Counted from the stretch's first letter, positions 30,073-39,499 are shown. The stretch is 64,000 nt of DNA from Afipia clevelandensis ATCC 49720 (GCF_000336555.1 NZ_KB375281.1:2902926-2966925), one strand, 5' to 3'. Notes: a model not told the origin generated them from the sequence alone. Numbers and translations: made by a program.

Positions 30073-30255
30073 TTAGTCCTTCTTGACCTTGAGGACCTGG
30101 CGGCCCTTGTACATGCCGGTCTTGAGATCGAGGTGATGCGGACGGCGCAGTTCGCCCGAATCCTTGTCCTCGACATAAGTCGGCTTCTTGAGCGCGTCCG
30201 CCGAGCGGCGCATGCCGCGGCGAGACGGCGAGGTTTTCCTGCGTGGAACGGCCAT
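30073..30255 (-). CDS. rpmF: 50S ribosomal protein L32
   Basis: A 60-residue ribosomal protein beginning [20 protein letters not shown], the standard L32 start, ending in the basic [10 protein letters not shown]. This version lacks the zinc-binding cysteines, as is usual in this group. It follows mtgA on the same strand after 138 bp, and the usual neighbours plsX and fabH are not nearby. Confidence 0.97.
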   Translation of the reverse strand: MAVPRRKTSPSRRGMRRSADALKKPTYVEDKDSGELRRPHHLDLKTGMYKGRQVLKVKKD

Positions 30256-30393
30256 GGGATCGTCGTCCTATAAAAGGCTCACCCGCCGGGCGGGGGCTCT
30301 CCAAAAATCCGGATTGAGGTCGCGCTTATAGAGCAAGGCTGGCGTGAAATCCAGACCGGAAGCGGCGCCAGAATGGGTTAAAATGGCCAAATA

Positions 30394-31068
30394 TCAGCGA
30401 TTTCGCTCCCAGCAGTCGGAGATTTCGGCGGATCGGGCCCTCACCACATAGGTCCCTGCCATGCGCCGCACCCCCGGCCCCGGATTGCGGGCGCTCCGGG
30501 TGACCGGATTGGGCAGGATCGACGCCAACAACGCCGCTTCGCGGGGCGACAGGGCCGAGGCCGGACGGCCAAAGGCGTAATGCGATCCAGCCTCCGCACC
30601 GAACTGCCCGCCCGGGCCCAGCTCGGCGACATTCAGATAAAGTTCCAGAATGCGCTTCTTCGGCAGCACAAGGTCGATCCACATCGCCAGCGGAAATTCG
30701 AGCGCCTTGCGGATCACGCTGCGGCCCGGCCAAAGGAACAGGTTTTTGGCGACCTGCTGCGTAATCGTCGAACCGCCGCGTACAACGTCCCCGTCCTGCG
30801 CGTCCTCGATGACGTCGCGGACCGAATCCCAATCGATGCCGTGATGAAAGCAGAATTTGGCGTCCTCGGCGGCAATCACAGAGCGCGGCAGGGCCTCGGA
30901 CATGTCGTCAAGATCGACCCATGTCCGGGTCACCGGTTCACCTGTGAGATAGCGCCCGATCATCAAGGTGGAGACGGGATGGCCCAAGCTGTAAAGCGGC
31001 GTAAGCGCGTAGGGCAGTAGCACCAGCCCCAGCACAATCAGCACCACCGTACGGATCAATCGCCGCAT
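30394..31068 (-). CDS. mtgA: Monofunctional peptidoglycan glycosyltransferase MtgA
   Basis: Polymerises lipid II into glycan strands at the inner membrane. One N-terminal membrane helix (residues 7-27) precedes a GT51 domain. The catalytic Glu68 lies in [16 protein letters not shown], and [26 protein letters not shown] and the second-Glu region [12 protein letters not shown] are intact. There is no transpeptidase domain. It starts 5 bp after the DUF1330 gene, so the two form an operon. Confidence 0.94.
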   Translation of the reverse strand: MRRLIRTVVLIVLGLVLLPYALTPLYSLGHPVSTLMIGRYLTGEPVTRTWVDLDDMSEALPRSVIAAEDAKFCFHHGIDWDSVRDVIEDAQDGDVVRGGSTITQQVAKNLFLWPGRSVIRKALEFPLAMWIDLVLPKKRILELYLNVAELGPGGQFGAEAGSHYAFGRPASALSPREAALLASILPNPVTRSARNPGPGVRRMAGTYVVRARSAEISDCWERNR

Positions 31069-31073
31069 TCAAG

Positions 31074-31361
31074 CTACAGCCCTTCGACACTGACGAGCCG
31101 GGCCGAACTGCATTCATCCCGAATATGCTTGAGGCTCTGATAAAGCGGGCCATGGTAAAAGGCCTCGAACGCCGCCACCGACGGAAACTCCAGGATAACA
31201 ATGCGGTGCGGAGTCCAGTCGCCTTCGTAAACCTTGTGCGCACCACCACGGGCGAGATACCGCCCTCCGGCCTCTTCGAGCGCCGGCTTCACCTGGCTCA
31301 TGAAACTCTGGTATCGCTCGCCATCGCGAATTTCGACATCGAAAATGACATAGGCAGGCAT
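31074..31361 (-). CDS. DUF1330 dimeric alpha-beta barrel protein
   Basis: A 95-residue ferredoxin-like-fold protein of unknown function: MPAYVIFDVEIRDGERYQSF at the start and a conserved RIVILEFPSVAAFEAFYHGP near the end. It is cotranscribed with mtgA (5-bp gap) and divergent from ispA. Confidence 0.85.
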   Translation of the reverse strand: MPAYVIFDVEIRDGERYQSFMSQVKPALEEAGGRYLARGGAHKVYEGDWTPHRIVILEFPSVAAFEAFYHGPLYQSLKHIRDECSSARLVSVEGL

Positions 31362-31527
31362 GGGGGCTCCTGTTGGGAGATCGGCCAGACATCCGAGCCC
31401 CGCCTAGCTAGCAGAAATCCGCCGCACTGCCCTAGCCAAATCCCGGTCAGAACGGCCTTTGCGGAATTGACGCGGGCGATGCCATGACCGATTGTCCGCC
31501 GAAATTTGCGTTGTTTTGGAGCTTTTG

Positions 31528-32454
31528 ATGACCACCGGCACGTCCCCTCTAGATTTTATGAAACGGCTCGACGCCACCGCGGCAGACACCGAAACGCTGC
31601 TGACGCAGCTTCTGTCGGATGTTCCGCTGTCTGGCGAGATCCTGCGGCCGCACCGTCTGATGGAAGCGATGCGCTATTCGAGCCTCAATGGCGGCAAGCG
31701 GCTGCGGCCGTTCCTGGTTGTTGAAAGCGCCGCCGTGTTCGACGTGCCGCGCGAGAGCGCGCTGATGGTCGGCGCCGCGCTCGAATGCATCCACTGCTAT
31801 TCGTTGATTCACGACGACCTGCCCTCGATGGACAACAGCGACCTGCGCCGTGGCCGGCCGACCTCGCACAAGAAGTTCGACGACGCGACCGCGATCCTCG
31901 CAGGCGACGGCCTGCTCACGCTCGCATTCGACATCGTCACCCGCGACGAAGTGCATAAGGACCCGACGGTTCGCCTGCTGCTGACCCGAGCGCTGGCGCG
32001 CGCCGCCGGCGTCGGCGGCATGGTCGGCGGACAGATCATGGATCTCGCCGGCGAAGGCCGCTTCGGTGATCCCGAACCGCCGGATGTCGCCAAGCTGCAG
32101 CAGATGAAAACCGGCGCGCTCCTGAAATACGGCTGCATCGCCGGCGCACTGCTCGGGCAGGCCTCGAAAGAGCATTACACTGCACTCGATACCTATGGCC
32201 ATGCGCTCGGCGAAGCGTTCCAGATCGCCGATGATCTTCTGGACGTCGAAGGCGATGCGGCCGCGCTCGGCAAACCGGCCGGACAGGACGCCGCTGCGGG
32301 CAAGACCACATTCGTCACGCTTCTCGGCATCGACGGCGCCAAGGCGCGCGTCCGCGATCTGCTCAAGCAAGCGGATGCCGCGCTCGCACCGTTCGGTGCG
32401 AAAGGCGACGTTCTGCGCGCCGCATCACGCTTCGTCGCCGAACGGCAGAACTAG
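31528..32454 (+). CDS. ispA: Farnesyl diphosphate synthase (polyprenyl synthetase)
   Basis: Condenses IPP with DMAPP and GPP to make farnesyl diphosphate for ubiquinone, undecaprenyl phosphate and hopanoids. The first Asp-rich motif DDLPSMD (96-102) has the four-residue spacer of bacterial short-chain enzymes, with Tyr91 before it. The second is DDLLD (235-239). GGKRLRP (55-61) binds IPP. GGAG is 6 bp before ATG 31528, so I use that over the upstream in-frame start at 31492. The product length fits 308 residues. The DUF1345 and antiporter genes follow closely. Confidence 0.92.
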   Translation: MTTGTSPLDFMKRLDATAADTETLLTQLLSDVPLSGEILRPHRLMEAMRYSSLNGGKRLRPFLVVESAAVFDVPRESALMVGAALECIHCYSLIHDDLPSMDNSDLRRGRPTSHKKFDDATAILAGDGLLTLAFDIVTRDEVHKDPTVRLLLTRALARAAGVGGMVGGQIMDLAGEGRFGDPEPPDVAKLQQMKTGALLKYGCIAGALLGQASKEHYTALDTYGHALGEAFQIADDLLDVEGDAAALGKPAGQDAAAGKTTFVTLLGIDGAKARVRDLLKQADAALAPFGAKGDVLRAASRFVAERQN

Positions 32455-32466
32455 AAAGGCGACAGG

Positions 32467-33144
32467 ATGCCCGGCAAGAAGGACGGCGACCCGTATCTTC
32501 TTCGCCTCAAGGGCATGCCGCGGCCGCTGCGTATTGTTATGTCCCGGCCCCGGACGTTCATCGCGCTTGCGATCGGGCTGGCATCCTTGCTGTTTCTGCC
32601 GGCATCCTGGCGGCCGGCAAGCCGGCTGCTGGTGGCCTGGGATATTTTCATCGCCATCTACGTCGCCCTCGCTTTCATCACCGTCTTCTCGTGCGGCATC
32701 GACGACATCCGCCGTCAGGCCGCCCGGCAGGACGATGGGCGATTCTTCATCCTTGTCATGACCGGTCTCGGAGCTTTCGCGAGCATCGCCGCCATTGTCA
32801 TGGAACTCGCGATCAAGCCGCAGCAGGCTCCGCAGCTCATTCTTGCCGTGGTGACCATCGTGCTGTCGTGGACCGCGATTCACACCACGTTCGCGTTGCA
32901 CTACGCGCACGATTATTATCGCGGCGGCAAGCAGAGCGGCCTTGCGTTCCCCGGTGACGATCAACCCGATTATTGGGATTTCGTGTACTTCTCCTTCGTG
33001 ATCGGCATGACCGCGCAGGTGTCGGATGTCGGCATCACGGACAAGATCATCCGCCGGACGGCCGCGGCCCACGGCGTCGTTTCTTTTATCTTCAACACCG
33101 CGTTGCTGGCCCTGATGGTCAACATCGCGGCCAGCGCCATATGA
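32467..33144 (+). CDS. DUF1345 integral membrane protein
   Basis: A 225-residue protein with about five hydrophobic helices. The conserved DUF1345 segment YWDFVYFSFVIGMTAQVSDV is present after HYAHDYYRGG. Function unknown. It lies 12 bp after ispA and 7 bp before the antiporter gene, so all three may be one operon. Confidence 0.88.
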   Translation: MPGKKDGDPYLLRLKGMPRPLRIVMSRPRTFIALAIGLASLLFLPASWRPASRLLVAWDIFIAIYVALAFITVFSCGIDDIRRQAARQDDGRFFILVMTGLGAFASIAAIVMELAIKPQQAPQLILAVVTIVLSWTAIHTTFALHYAHDYYRGGKQSGLAFPGDDQPDYWDFVYFSFVIGMTAQVSDVGITDKIIRRTAAAHGVVSFIFNTALLALMVNIAASAI

Positions 33145-33151
33145 TCTCTTC

Positions 33152-34759
33152 ATGATCGCGACGTTTCTCACGTTCCTTCTTGTGCTCACCGCGCTGGGCA
33201 TTTGCGCGGTTCTTGCCAAACGGCTTTCGGTTGCGCCGGCCATTGTCTTTCTCATGGTCGGAATCGTGCTGGCGTTCCTGCCGGGATTTCCCCGCATCGA
33301 GATGAAGCCCGAAGGTGTGCTGCTGCTGGTGCTGCCGCCGCTGATCTACTCATCCGGCGTCGCCATGAGCTGGCGCGAGTTCAAGGCCAACCTGCGCCCG
33401 ATCGGCTTGCTCGCCATCGGCTGCGTCATCTTCACGACGGTGCTGGTCGCGGCCGCGGCGCATTATGCGCTCGGATTTCCCTGGAGCGTCGGATTCGTGC
33501 TGGGCGCCATCGTGTCGCCACCCGATGTCGTTGCTCCGCTTGCCATCGCGCGGCGGTTGAAACTGCCGCATCGCATTCTGGTGATTCTCGAAGGTGAAGG
33601 ACTCGCCAACGACGCGACCGCGCTGATCCTCTACCGGTTCGCGGTGCTCGCGGTGTCAACCGGCTCGTTTTCGCTCGCGCCTGCCGCCGAGACCTTTGTT
33701 GCGATCATCGCCGGCGAAATCGTGTTCGGCGTCGCGGTCGGCTGGCTCAGTCTGCGGCTGCGGCAATGGGCACACGATCCCCGCGTGGAAATTTCGCTCT
33801 CGCTGCTCACACCCTATCTCGCCTTCTGGGTGCCGGAGCATTTCCATGGCTCCGGCGTGATCGCCACCGTCGTGACCGGCCTCTATGTGAGCTGGAACGG
33901 GCCGCTGCTGATCTCATCCAAGACGCGCCTGCAGGGCATCTTCTTCTGGGATTTCGTGATCTGGCTGATCGAGGGCGTGCTGTTCCTGATGATCGGCTTC
34001 CAGTTGCGGCTGCTGATGGAAAAATCCAAGGCGCTGCCGGTGCCCGAAATCCTCACCGCCATTGCGATCATCTCCGCCATCGTCGTCATCGCACGCTTCC
34101 TGTGGGTATTCCCGGGCACCTATCTCCCGCGCGTCGTCAGCAAACGATTTGCGGAACGCGAAGCCAAACCGCCGTGGCAGTATATCGTCGTGATCGGCTT
34201 CACCGGCATCCGCGGCGTGGTCTCGCTGGCGGTCGCGCTGGCGTTGCCGCTGACGCTGCCGAACGGACAGGATTTCCCGCACCGCGACCTGATCCTGTTG
34301 ATCACCTTCGGTGTCATTGCTTTCACCCTGATCGGAATCGGGCTGACGCTTCCGATACTGGTCAAGGCTCTCGGCCTGCCGGCGCACGGGCAGCGGGAAG
34401 CGGTCCATGAGCGTGAAGCGGAGATCGCCGCACGGCGGGAAATCCTGGAATACGCGCGCGGCTCGCTCGACAAAATCATCAAGGAGCGCGATCTGCCCGA
34501 AGGCCTCGCCCGGTTTCTCGAAGCGCGTCACGAGACGCGCATGCGCGCGCTGCCTGAACCGCCGCGGGAGGAAGGTCAATTCACACCCGCGACGCAGGGC
34601 GCCTCGCTGGTCCGCGAAATCATCACGATGGAGCGGCTGTGCCTGCACCGTCTGCTGCGCGAAGGAAAAATTACCGACGAAACCCGCCGCCGCATCGAAC
34701 GCGATCTCGATCTGGAAGAAGCCGTCGTCGACAACCGCGAAAAAAATGGCCCGCTGTGA
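33152..34759 (+). CDS. CPA1-family sodium/proton antiporter
   Basis: An inner-membrane cation/proton exchanger (NhaP/YjcE type), probably for pH and Na+ balance. About 12 membrane helices fill residues 1-410. The ion-binding motifs are visible: SPPD (122-125) and the Asn153-Asp154 pair in GEGLANDATALILYR. A soluble tail of about 120 residues (410-535) is helical and charged, as in other CPA1 proteins. The last codons form part of the terminator shared with ispG. Confidence 0.92.
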   Translation: MIATFLTFLLVLTALGICAVLAKRLSVAPAIVFLMVGIVLAFLPGFPRIEMKPEGVLLLVLPPLIYSSGVAMSWREFKANLRPIGLLAIGCVIFTTVLVAAAAHYALGFPWSVGFVLGAIVSPPDVVAPLAIARRLKLPHRILVILEGEGLANDATALILYRFAVLAVSTGSFSLAPAAETFVAIIAGEIVFGVAVGWLSLRLRQWAHDPRVEISLSLLTPYLAFWVPEHFHGSGVIATVVTGLYVSWNGPLLISSKTRLQGIFFWDFVIWLIEGVLFLMIGFQLRLLMEKSKALPVPEILTAIAIISAIVVIARFLWVFPGTYLPRVVSKRFAEREAKPPWQYIVVIGFTGIRGVVSLAVALALPLTLPNGQDFPHRDLILLITFGVIAFTLIGIGLTLPILVKALGLPAHGQREAVHEREAEIAARREILEYARGSLDKIIKERDLPEGLARFLEARHETRMRALPEPPREEGQFTPATQGASLVREIITMERLCLHRLLREGKITDETRRRIERDLDLEEAVVDNREKNGPL

Positions 34760-34771
34760 CAGCGGGCCATT
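34745..34771. terminator. Terminator overlapping the antiporter stop codon, serving ispG
   Basis: Stem AATGGCCCGCT / AGCGGGCCATT (34745-34755, 34761-34771) with the antiporter stop codon TGA at 34757-34759 in its loop. A-runs on the left give a T-run on the minus strand, so it ends ispG strongly; on the plus strand it is weaker. Confidence 0.85.
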
Positions 34772-34794
34772 CGTAAACATGACTTTCGCAAAAG

Positions 34795-36084
34795 CTATTC
34801 GGCCGCCGTCACGGCCGGAGCCTTGGCGCCGGTCCCGCCGTAGCGCTGCTCGATATAGTCGATCACCAATGCCTTGAAATCGGCCGCGATGGTCGGACCG
34901 CGCAGGGTGCGGAACTTCTCGCCATCGACGAACACCGGGGCCGCCGGGGTTTCGCCGGTGCCGGGCAGCGAGATGCCGATATCGGCATGTTTGGATTCGC
35001 CGGGACCGTTGACGATGCAGCCCATCACCGCGACGTTAAGCTGCTCGACACCCGGATAGCGCGTCTTCCAGCTCGGCATTTCGTCGTTGATGAACGACTG
35101 GATGTCGCGCGCCAGTTCCTGGAACACGGTCGACGTCGTGCGGCCGCAGCCGGGACACGCCGCAACCAGCGGCACGAAGGTGCGGAAACCCATGGTCTGC
35201 AAAATTTCCTGGGCGACCTTCACTTCCAGCGTGCGGTCGCCGCCCGGCTCCGGCGTCAGCGAGACACGGATGGTGTCGCCGATGCCGTCCTGCAAGAGAA
35301 TGCCGAGCGCTGCTGACGAGGCAACGATGCCCTTCGAGCCCATGCCGGCTTCGGTGAGGCCGAGGTGGATGGCGTAATCGGAACGCGCGGCAAGCTCGCG
35401 ATAAACCGCGATCAGATCCTGCACATTCGAGACCTTGGCCGACAGGATCATCTTGTTCTTGGGCAGGCCGATTTCCTCGGCGCGCGCCGCGGACAGCAGC
35501 GCCGACTGCACCATGGCTTCCCGGGTCACCGCGCGCGCGTCGATCGGATCGGGCGACTTCGCGTTCTCTTCCATCAGCTTGGTGAGGAGTTCCTGATCGA
35601 GCGAACCCCAGTTGGCGCCGATGCGGATCGCCTTGTTGTTCTTGATCGCGATCTCGACAATATCGGTGAACTGGCTGTCGCGCTTGTTCTTGAAGCCGAC
35701 ATTGCCCGGATTGATGCGGTACTTCGCCAGCGCCGCGGCGCAGTCCGGATATTCGGCGAGCAGTTTGTGGCCTATGTAGTGGAAGTCGCCGATCAGCGGC
35801 ACGTCCACGCCCATCTTGTCGAGCTTCTCGCGGATATGCGGAACGGCAGCCGCCGCCTCGTCGCGATCGACCGTGATGCGGACCATCTCGGAGCCCTGAC
35901 GCGCCAGTGCGGCGACCTGCTTGACGGTCCCGTCGATGTCCGCGGTGTCGGTGTTGGTCATGGACTGCACCACGATCGGTGCGCCGCCTCCGACCTTGAC
36001 GTTTCCGACCGTCACCTGAACCGTCCGATGGCGCCCCTTGGGGCCGGCCTGGATTTCCTTGGTCCGCTCTTTCAGATCGCTCAC
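34795..36084 (-). CDS. ispG: Hydroxymethylbutenyl diphosphate synthase IspG
   Basis: Converts methylerythritol cyclodiphosphate to HMBPP in the MEP isoprenoid pathway, using a [4Fe-4S] cluster. Cluster ligands Cys310 and Cys313 (CPGCGRT), Cys356 (GCIVNGPGE) and Glu363 are present. The barrel start ([17 protein letters not shown]) and length (429) are typical. It lies 17 bp after an EamA gene on the same strand, so both probably share a transcript. ispA of the same pathway is 2.3 kb away on the other strand. Confidence 0.97.
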   Translation of the reverse strand: MSDLKERTKEIQAGPKGRHRTVQVTVGNVKVGGGAPIVVQSMTNTDTADIDGTVKQVAALARQGSEMVRITVDRDEAAAAVPHIREKLDKMGVDVPLIGDFHYIGHKLLAEYPDCAAALAKYRINPGNVGFKNKRDSQFTDIVEIAIKNNKAIRIGANWGSLDQELLTKLMEENAKSPDPIDARAVTREAMVQSALLSAARAEEIGLPKNKMILSAKVSNVQDLIAVYRELAARSDYAIHLGLTEAGMGSKGIVASSAALGILLQDGIGDTIRVSLTPEPGGDRTLEVKVAQEILQTMGFRTFVPLVAACPGCGRTTSTVFQELARDIQSFINDEMPSWKTRYPGVEQLNVAVMGCIVNGPGESKHADIGISLPGTGETPAAPVFVDGEKFRTLRGPTIAADFKALVIDYIEQRYGGTGAKAPAVTAAE

Positions 36085-36101
36085 GTCAAATCTCTTTGGG
36101 C

Positions 36102-37055
36102 TCAGGTGTCGTTTTCGGTGGCTGGAAGCAAAGGGTTCCCCGCCGGTTCGCCGGGGCGGTTTACCAGATATAGGCCCGCCATGACCAGAAGGGCAGCCCC
36201 CGCAAAGGCCAATGTCAGGGTGTCATGCATGACGAAATAGCCGCCAATGACGCCAAACAGGGGCGTCATGAAGGTAAATGACGACAATTTGCTCGCCGAG
36301 TAGGTTTTCACGAGAAAGACCCAGATCAGGAATGTGGTCCCAACGATCCAGACCGTCTGATAGGCCATCAGGCCAAAGGCGAGTGGCCCGGGCATGTGGG
36401 TGATGCTTTCCCCGGAGATCGCGGCTCCCAGCGCCAGGATCGGGACCGAGATTGCGACCTGATAGGCCAGCGTCTTCTCAGCGGGCGCGTGCAAAAGCGG
36501 CGTCGCTTTCACCACCAGTGTGGTCACGGCCCACAGAATGCCGCCGCCCATGACCAGCACGTCCCCGAGAATGACTTTGGCATCCACCGACGGCTGCGGC
36601 ACGCCGATGGCCAGCGCAACACCCGCGAAGGACAGCGCAAGCCCGCCCCATTGCAGTCTGCTCAAGGCCTCGCCGAGAAACCGCTTGGAACCGAGCGCCA
36701 CGACGAACGGCGCGATGTAGAGAAACACCACCGCGCGCGAGGCGGTGGTGTAGACCAGCCCGCGATAGATCAGGATGAATTCGACACCGAAGAAAACTCC
36801 GGCGAGCAGACCTGCCTTCAGCGTGCCGTCGCGCCGGAACAGCGGCACGCCGCGAAACCACGCCACGGCCAGAATGATGATCAATCCGCCCGCCGAGCGG
36901 ATCGTCGCCTGCAGCATGGGCGGAATATCCGGAAGCGCGAGCTTGACCGTGATCTGGTTGAAGCCCCAGCTCAGGCACAGCATCACCATCAGCGCGACTG
37001 CCCTCGTATCGAGGGGGCGGCCTGCCGGCGCAATCTTCAAACCGTTCGAGGGCAT
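36102..37055 (-). CDS. EamA-family (DMT superfamily) transporter
   Basis: A 317-residue membrane protein with ten hydrophobic segments in two EamA repeats. The [18 protein letters not shown] segment ends the first repeat; the second carries [16 protein letters not shown] and [17 protein letters not shown]. It stands between a Zur-like gene (64 bp upstream) and ispG (17 bp downstream). A metal or precursor export role cannot be shown. Confidence 0.87.
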   Translation of the reverse strand: MPSNGLKIAPAGRPLDTRAVALMVMLCLSWGFNQITVKLALPDIPPMLQATIRSAGGLIIILAVAWFRGVPLFRRDGTLKAGLLAGVFFGVEFILIYRGLVYTTASRAVVFLYIAPFVVALGSKRFLGEALSRLQWGGLALSFAGVALAIGVPQPSVDAKVILGDVLVMGGGILWAVTTLVVKATPLLHAPAEKTLAYQVAISVPILALGAAISGESITHMPGPLAFGLMAYQTVWIVGTTFLIWVFLVKTYSASKLSSFTFMTPLFGVIGGYFVMHDTLTLAFAGAALLVMAGLYLVNRPGEPAGNPLLPATENDT

Positions 37056-37119
37056 AACGCTCCGTGTCCGGCTTGCCGCCGTGTTCTTGTTGGGCCTAGC
37101 GGTCCGATTTCAGCATTGC

Positions 37120-37611
37120 TCAGCCGGCCCGCTGGCAGTGTGCGCAGACGCCGGTGATTTCCACCACCGACAGTTTTGGCGCAAAGCCCGTTCCGCGTGC
37201 CGCCTCGCTGAAACTTTTCGCCAGCGGCGCGGCCGGAATTTCGCCGACCGATCCGCAGGTTTCGCAAATCAGAAACGCCACCGCCGAGGTCTCGTCGTGA
37301 TGATGCGCGCAGGCAAGAAATGCGTTGCGGCTCTCGATGCGATGAACCAGCCCGTTCTCCATCAGGAAATCCAGCGCACGATAAACCGTGATCGGCGCCG
37401 GACGCGGCATGGTCTTGGCGAGTTCATCGATCACTTCATAGGCACCGAGCGGCCGATGGCTCGACAGCAGCGCGCCAAGAACCTGCCGGCGGATCGGCGT
37501 GAATTTCTGACCGCGGCCGACACAGATTTTTTCGGCATGCGAAAACGCGTCCTCGGCACAGCGTCCGTGGTCATGATCTGGATCGGGAAATGCAGGCTTC
37601 GCGGATGTCAT
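37120..37611 (-). CDS. zur: Fur-family regulator, probably Zur
   Basis: Metal-responsive repressor. The winged helix contains ITVYRALDFLMENGLV (74-89). Metal sites: His103-105 and Cys116-Cys119 (HHHDETSAVAF, CETCG) plus Cys156-Cys159 (CAHCQ). Two CxxC pairs make the structural zinc site. The sequence resembles zinc regulators more than iron Fur, but there is no znu or zinT gene nearby to confirm it. I start at ATG 37611 (163 residues) because the 13 preceding residues look unconserved. Confidence 0.82.
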   Translation of the reverse strand: MTSAKPAFPDPDHDHGRCAEDAFSHAEKICVGRGQKFTPIRRQVLGALLSSHRPLGAYEVIDELAKTMPRPAPITVYRALDFLMENGLVHRIESRNAFLACAHHHDETSAVAFLICETCGSVGEIPAAPLAKSFSEAARGTGFAPKLSVVEITGVCAHCQRAG

Positions 37612-37690
37612 CGCTTCAATATGTAGTGCGGATGTCGTGATTCCGCTCATAATTTCATGGGAATGGGACGCCTGAATTTATCGCATTGCA

Positions 37691-37704
37691 GCAATTTCTA
37701 TTGC
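37691..37704. promoter_or_regulatory. Inverted repeat GCAAT-N4-ATTGC in the zur / patatin divergent region
   Basis: A 14-bp inverted repeat (GCAATTTCTATTGC) in the AT-rich 183-bp region between the Zur-like gene and the patatin gene. It does not match the textbook alphaproteobacterial Zur box, so its regulator is open. Confidence 0.4.
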
Positions 37705-37794
37705 GACGCATCATAAAAGCCCTAAATGACGTGTCTACAAAGGGCTGATGATACCGAAGCAAAGCGTCACACCCGTTCGGAGAGAAAGAAGCTC

Positions 37795-38901
37795 ATGGCG
37801 ACCGCTCTCAAGACTTACCTCGACACCCTAGCGCCCTGGAACTTTGGCGGTCTGCGCAAACAAAGCGGGGCCAGGAAGATCAATCTGGCGCTTCAGGGCG
37901 GCGGCTCGCATGGCGCATTCACATGGGGGGTCCTCGATCATTTCCTTGCGGACGGCCGTCTGGAGATCACCGGTATTTCAGGCGCCTCAGCCGGCGCCAT
38001 GAACGCCGTGATGCTGGCCGATGGCCTGACCCGCGGCGGACCGGAAGAAGCGCGCAAGCGGCTCGCGGAATTCTGGCGCGCCACCAGCACCGGGGGAGAA
38101 CTGCCGCCGATCCAGCGCGCGATGACCGACCGCATGATTTCGCTGATGCCCTTCGCAGCCACACCGATGCAGAACTGGTTCGAGGCGATGTCGCGCTATT
38201 TCTCACCCTATGAACTCAATCCGCTCAACATCAACCCGTTGAGCCAGCTTGTGGAGCGCCTCGTCGACTTCGACGCCTTGCGCGCCAACACCGAGCTCGC
38301 ACTCTACATTTCAGCAACCAATGTCCACACCGGGCGCTTGCGCGTCTTCGCGAACGAGAAGATCACCGCCGACGTGGTGATGGCCTCGGCAGCGCTGCCG
38401 TTCATGTTTCGCGCGGTTGAAATCGACGGCGTGCCTTACTGGGACGGCGGCTACATGGGCAATCCCGCGATCTTTCCCTTCCTGCACGCGACCGAAGCCG
38501 AAGACGTCGTGGTGGTGCAGATCAACCCGGTATCGCGCGACACCACGCCGAAAACATCCGGTGAGATCATCAATCGCCTGAATGAAATCACCTTCAACTC
38601 GGCGCTGATTTCCGAATTGCGCACCATGGATTTCGTCAATCGGTTGATCGACGACGGCCGCCTGCCGCGCGGCACCGGCAAGGATCAATATCGCCGGCTC
38701 AACATTCACCGGATCGACCTCGGAATCCTCGGCACCCGTCTTGCCGCCTCCAGCAAGATGAAGACCGACTACGAGTTCTTTGAACTGCTGCACCGGGCCG
38801 GCAAACGCGCCGCCAAGAAGTTCCTCGACGCCCATTTCGACGACCTCGGCCACCGCAGCACAATCGACCTTGCTGCCGAATCCGGTGTGGAGTGGGCTTA
38901 A
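37795..38901 (+). CDS. Patatin-like phospholipase
   Basis: A 368-residue serine hydrolase. The oxyanion loop is LALQGGGSHGAF (31-42), the nucleophile elbow is GASAG (Ser65) and the catalytic Asp is in DGGYMGNP (Asp217), forming the Ser-Asp dyad. ATG 37795 has AGAGAAAGAAG upstream, so the earlier in-frame start at 37726 is rejected. Likely acts on membrane lipids or, as some patatins do in PHB-forming bacteria, on granule-linked substrates; the exact substrate is unknown. Confidence 0.9.
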   Translation: MATALKTYLDTLAPWNFGGLRKQSGARKINLALQGGGSHGAFTWGVLDHFLADGRLEITGISGASAGAMNAVMLADGLTRGGPEEARKRLAEFWRATSTGGELPPIQRAMTDRMISLMPFAATPMQNWFEAMSRYFSPYELNPLNINPLSQLVERLVDFDALRANTELALYISATNVHTGRLRVFANEKITADVVMASAALPFMFRAVEIDGVPYWDGGYMGNPAIFPFLHATEAEDVVVVQINPVSRDTTPKTSGEIINRLNEITFNSALISELRTMDFVNRLIDDGRLPRGTGKDQYRRLNIHRIDLGILGTRLAASSKMKTDYEFFELLHRAGKRAAKKFLDAHFDDLGHRSTIDLAAESGVEWA

Positions 38902-38931
38902 GTCCAATCATCTGATAAAATTGATGTTTTT

Positions 38932-38955
38932 GACCCATGCAGACATGCATGGGTC
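38932..38955. promoter_or_regulatory. Inverted repeat GACCCATGCA-N4-TGCATGGGTC upstream of marR
   Basis: A 10-bp perfect inverted repeat with a 4-nt spacer (24 bp in all), 59 bp before the marR start. No T-run follows, so it is unlikely to be a plus-strand terminator. It could be an operator or an RNA hairpin at the patatin 3' end. Confidence 0.5.
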
Positions 38956-38980
38956 GCATCCGGGCATGCTCTTCCAGAAT

Positions 38981-38998
38981 TAATAAGCTAGCTTATTA
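38981..38998. promoter_or_regulatory. Perfect 18-bp palindrome, likely MarR operator
   Basis: TAATAAGCTAGCTTATTA is a perfect palindrome 15 bp before the marR start codon, in an AT-rich spot within GC-rich DNA. Its length and position suit binding by a MarR dimer that represses marR-emrA-emrB. Confidence 0.8.
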
Positions 38999-39013
38999 TA
39001 GCGCAGCTTACGG

Positions 39014-39499
39014 ATGGAACAGCGAATGCCCCGGACCAACGCCGATTTTCTGTTCGCCCTGTTCGAGACCCAGCGGATGCTGCGGCTGTATGCCGACAAG
39101 CTGGCGGCGCGCTACGGCATCACCCGCGCGCAGTGGGCGGTGCTCGCCAAGCTCGAACGCACCGAGGGACTGAAGCAGTCCGAACTCGCGGACATGATGG
39201 AGATGCAGCCGATCACGCTGACACGGCTGATCGACCGGCTCTGCAGCAACGACCTGATCGAACGCCGCGAAGATCCGAAAGACCGCCGCGTCAACCGGCT
39301 GTATCTGCGCCCGGCGGCGCGCCCGATGCTGGAACAGCTCGCCAAGCTGCGCGCCGAAATCACGCAGACCGCATTGAGCCATCTCACCGGTCCGGAAGCC
39401 GATGCGCTGACCGGCCAGCTCGAATTCATCAAGAACAATGTCCGCGACGCGCTGCAGGCCGTCAGCGAGGCCAAACTCAAGGAGCCACGGTATGGCTGA
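39014..39499 (+). CDS. MarR-family transcriptional regulator of the emrAB operon
   Basis: A 161-residue winged-helix repressor. The recognition helix region is in KQSELADMMEMQPITLTRLI, with the wing at RREDPKDRRVNRLYL (Asp-Arg-Arg is typical). It probably senses small aromatic or toxic compounds and controls the efflux pump genes downstream. Its last codons overlap the emrA start by 8 bp, so the three genes are one operon. Confidence 0.92.
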   Translation: MEQRMPRTNADFLFALFETQRMLRLYADKLAARYGITRAQWAVLAKLERTEGLKQSELADMMEMQPITLTRLIDRLCSNDLIERREDPKDRRVNRLYLRPAARPMLEQLAKLRAEITQTALSHLTGPEADALTGQLEFIKNNVRDALQAVSEAKLKEPRYG

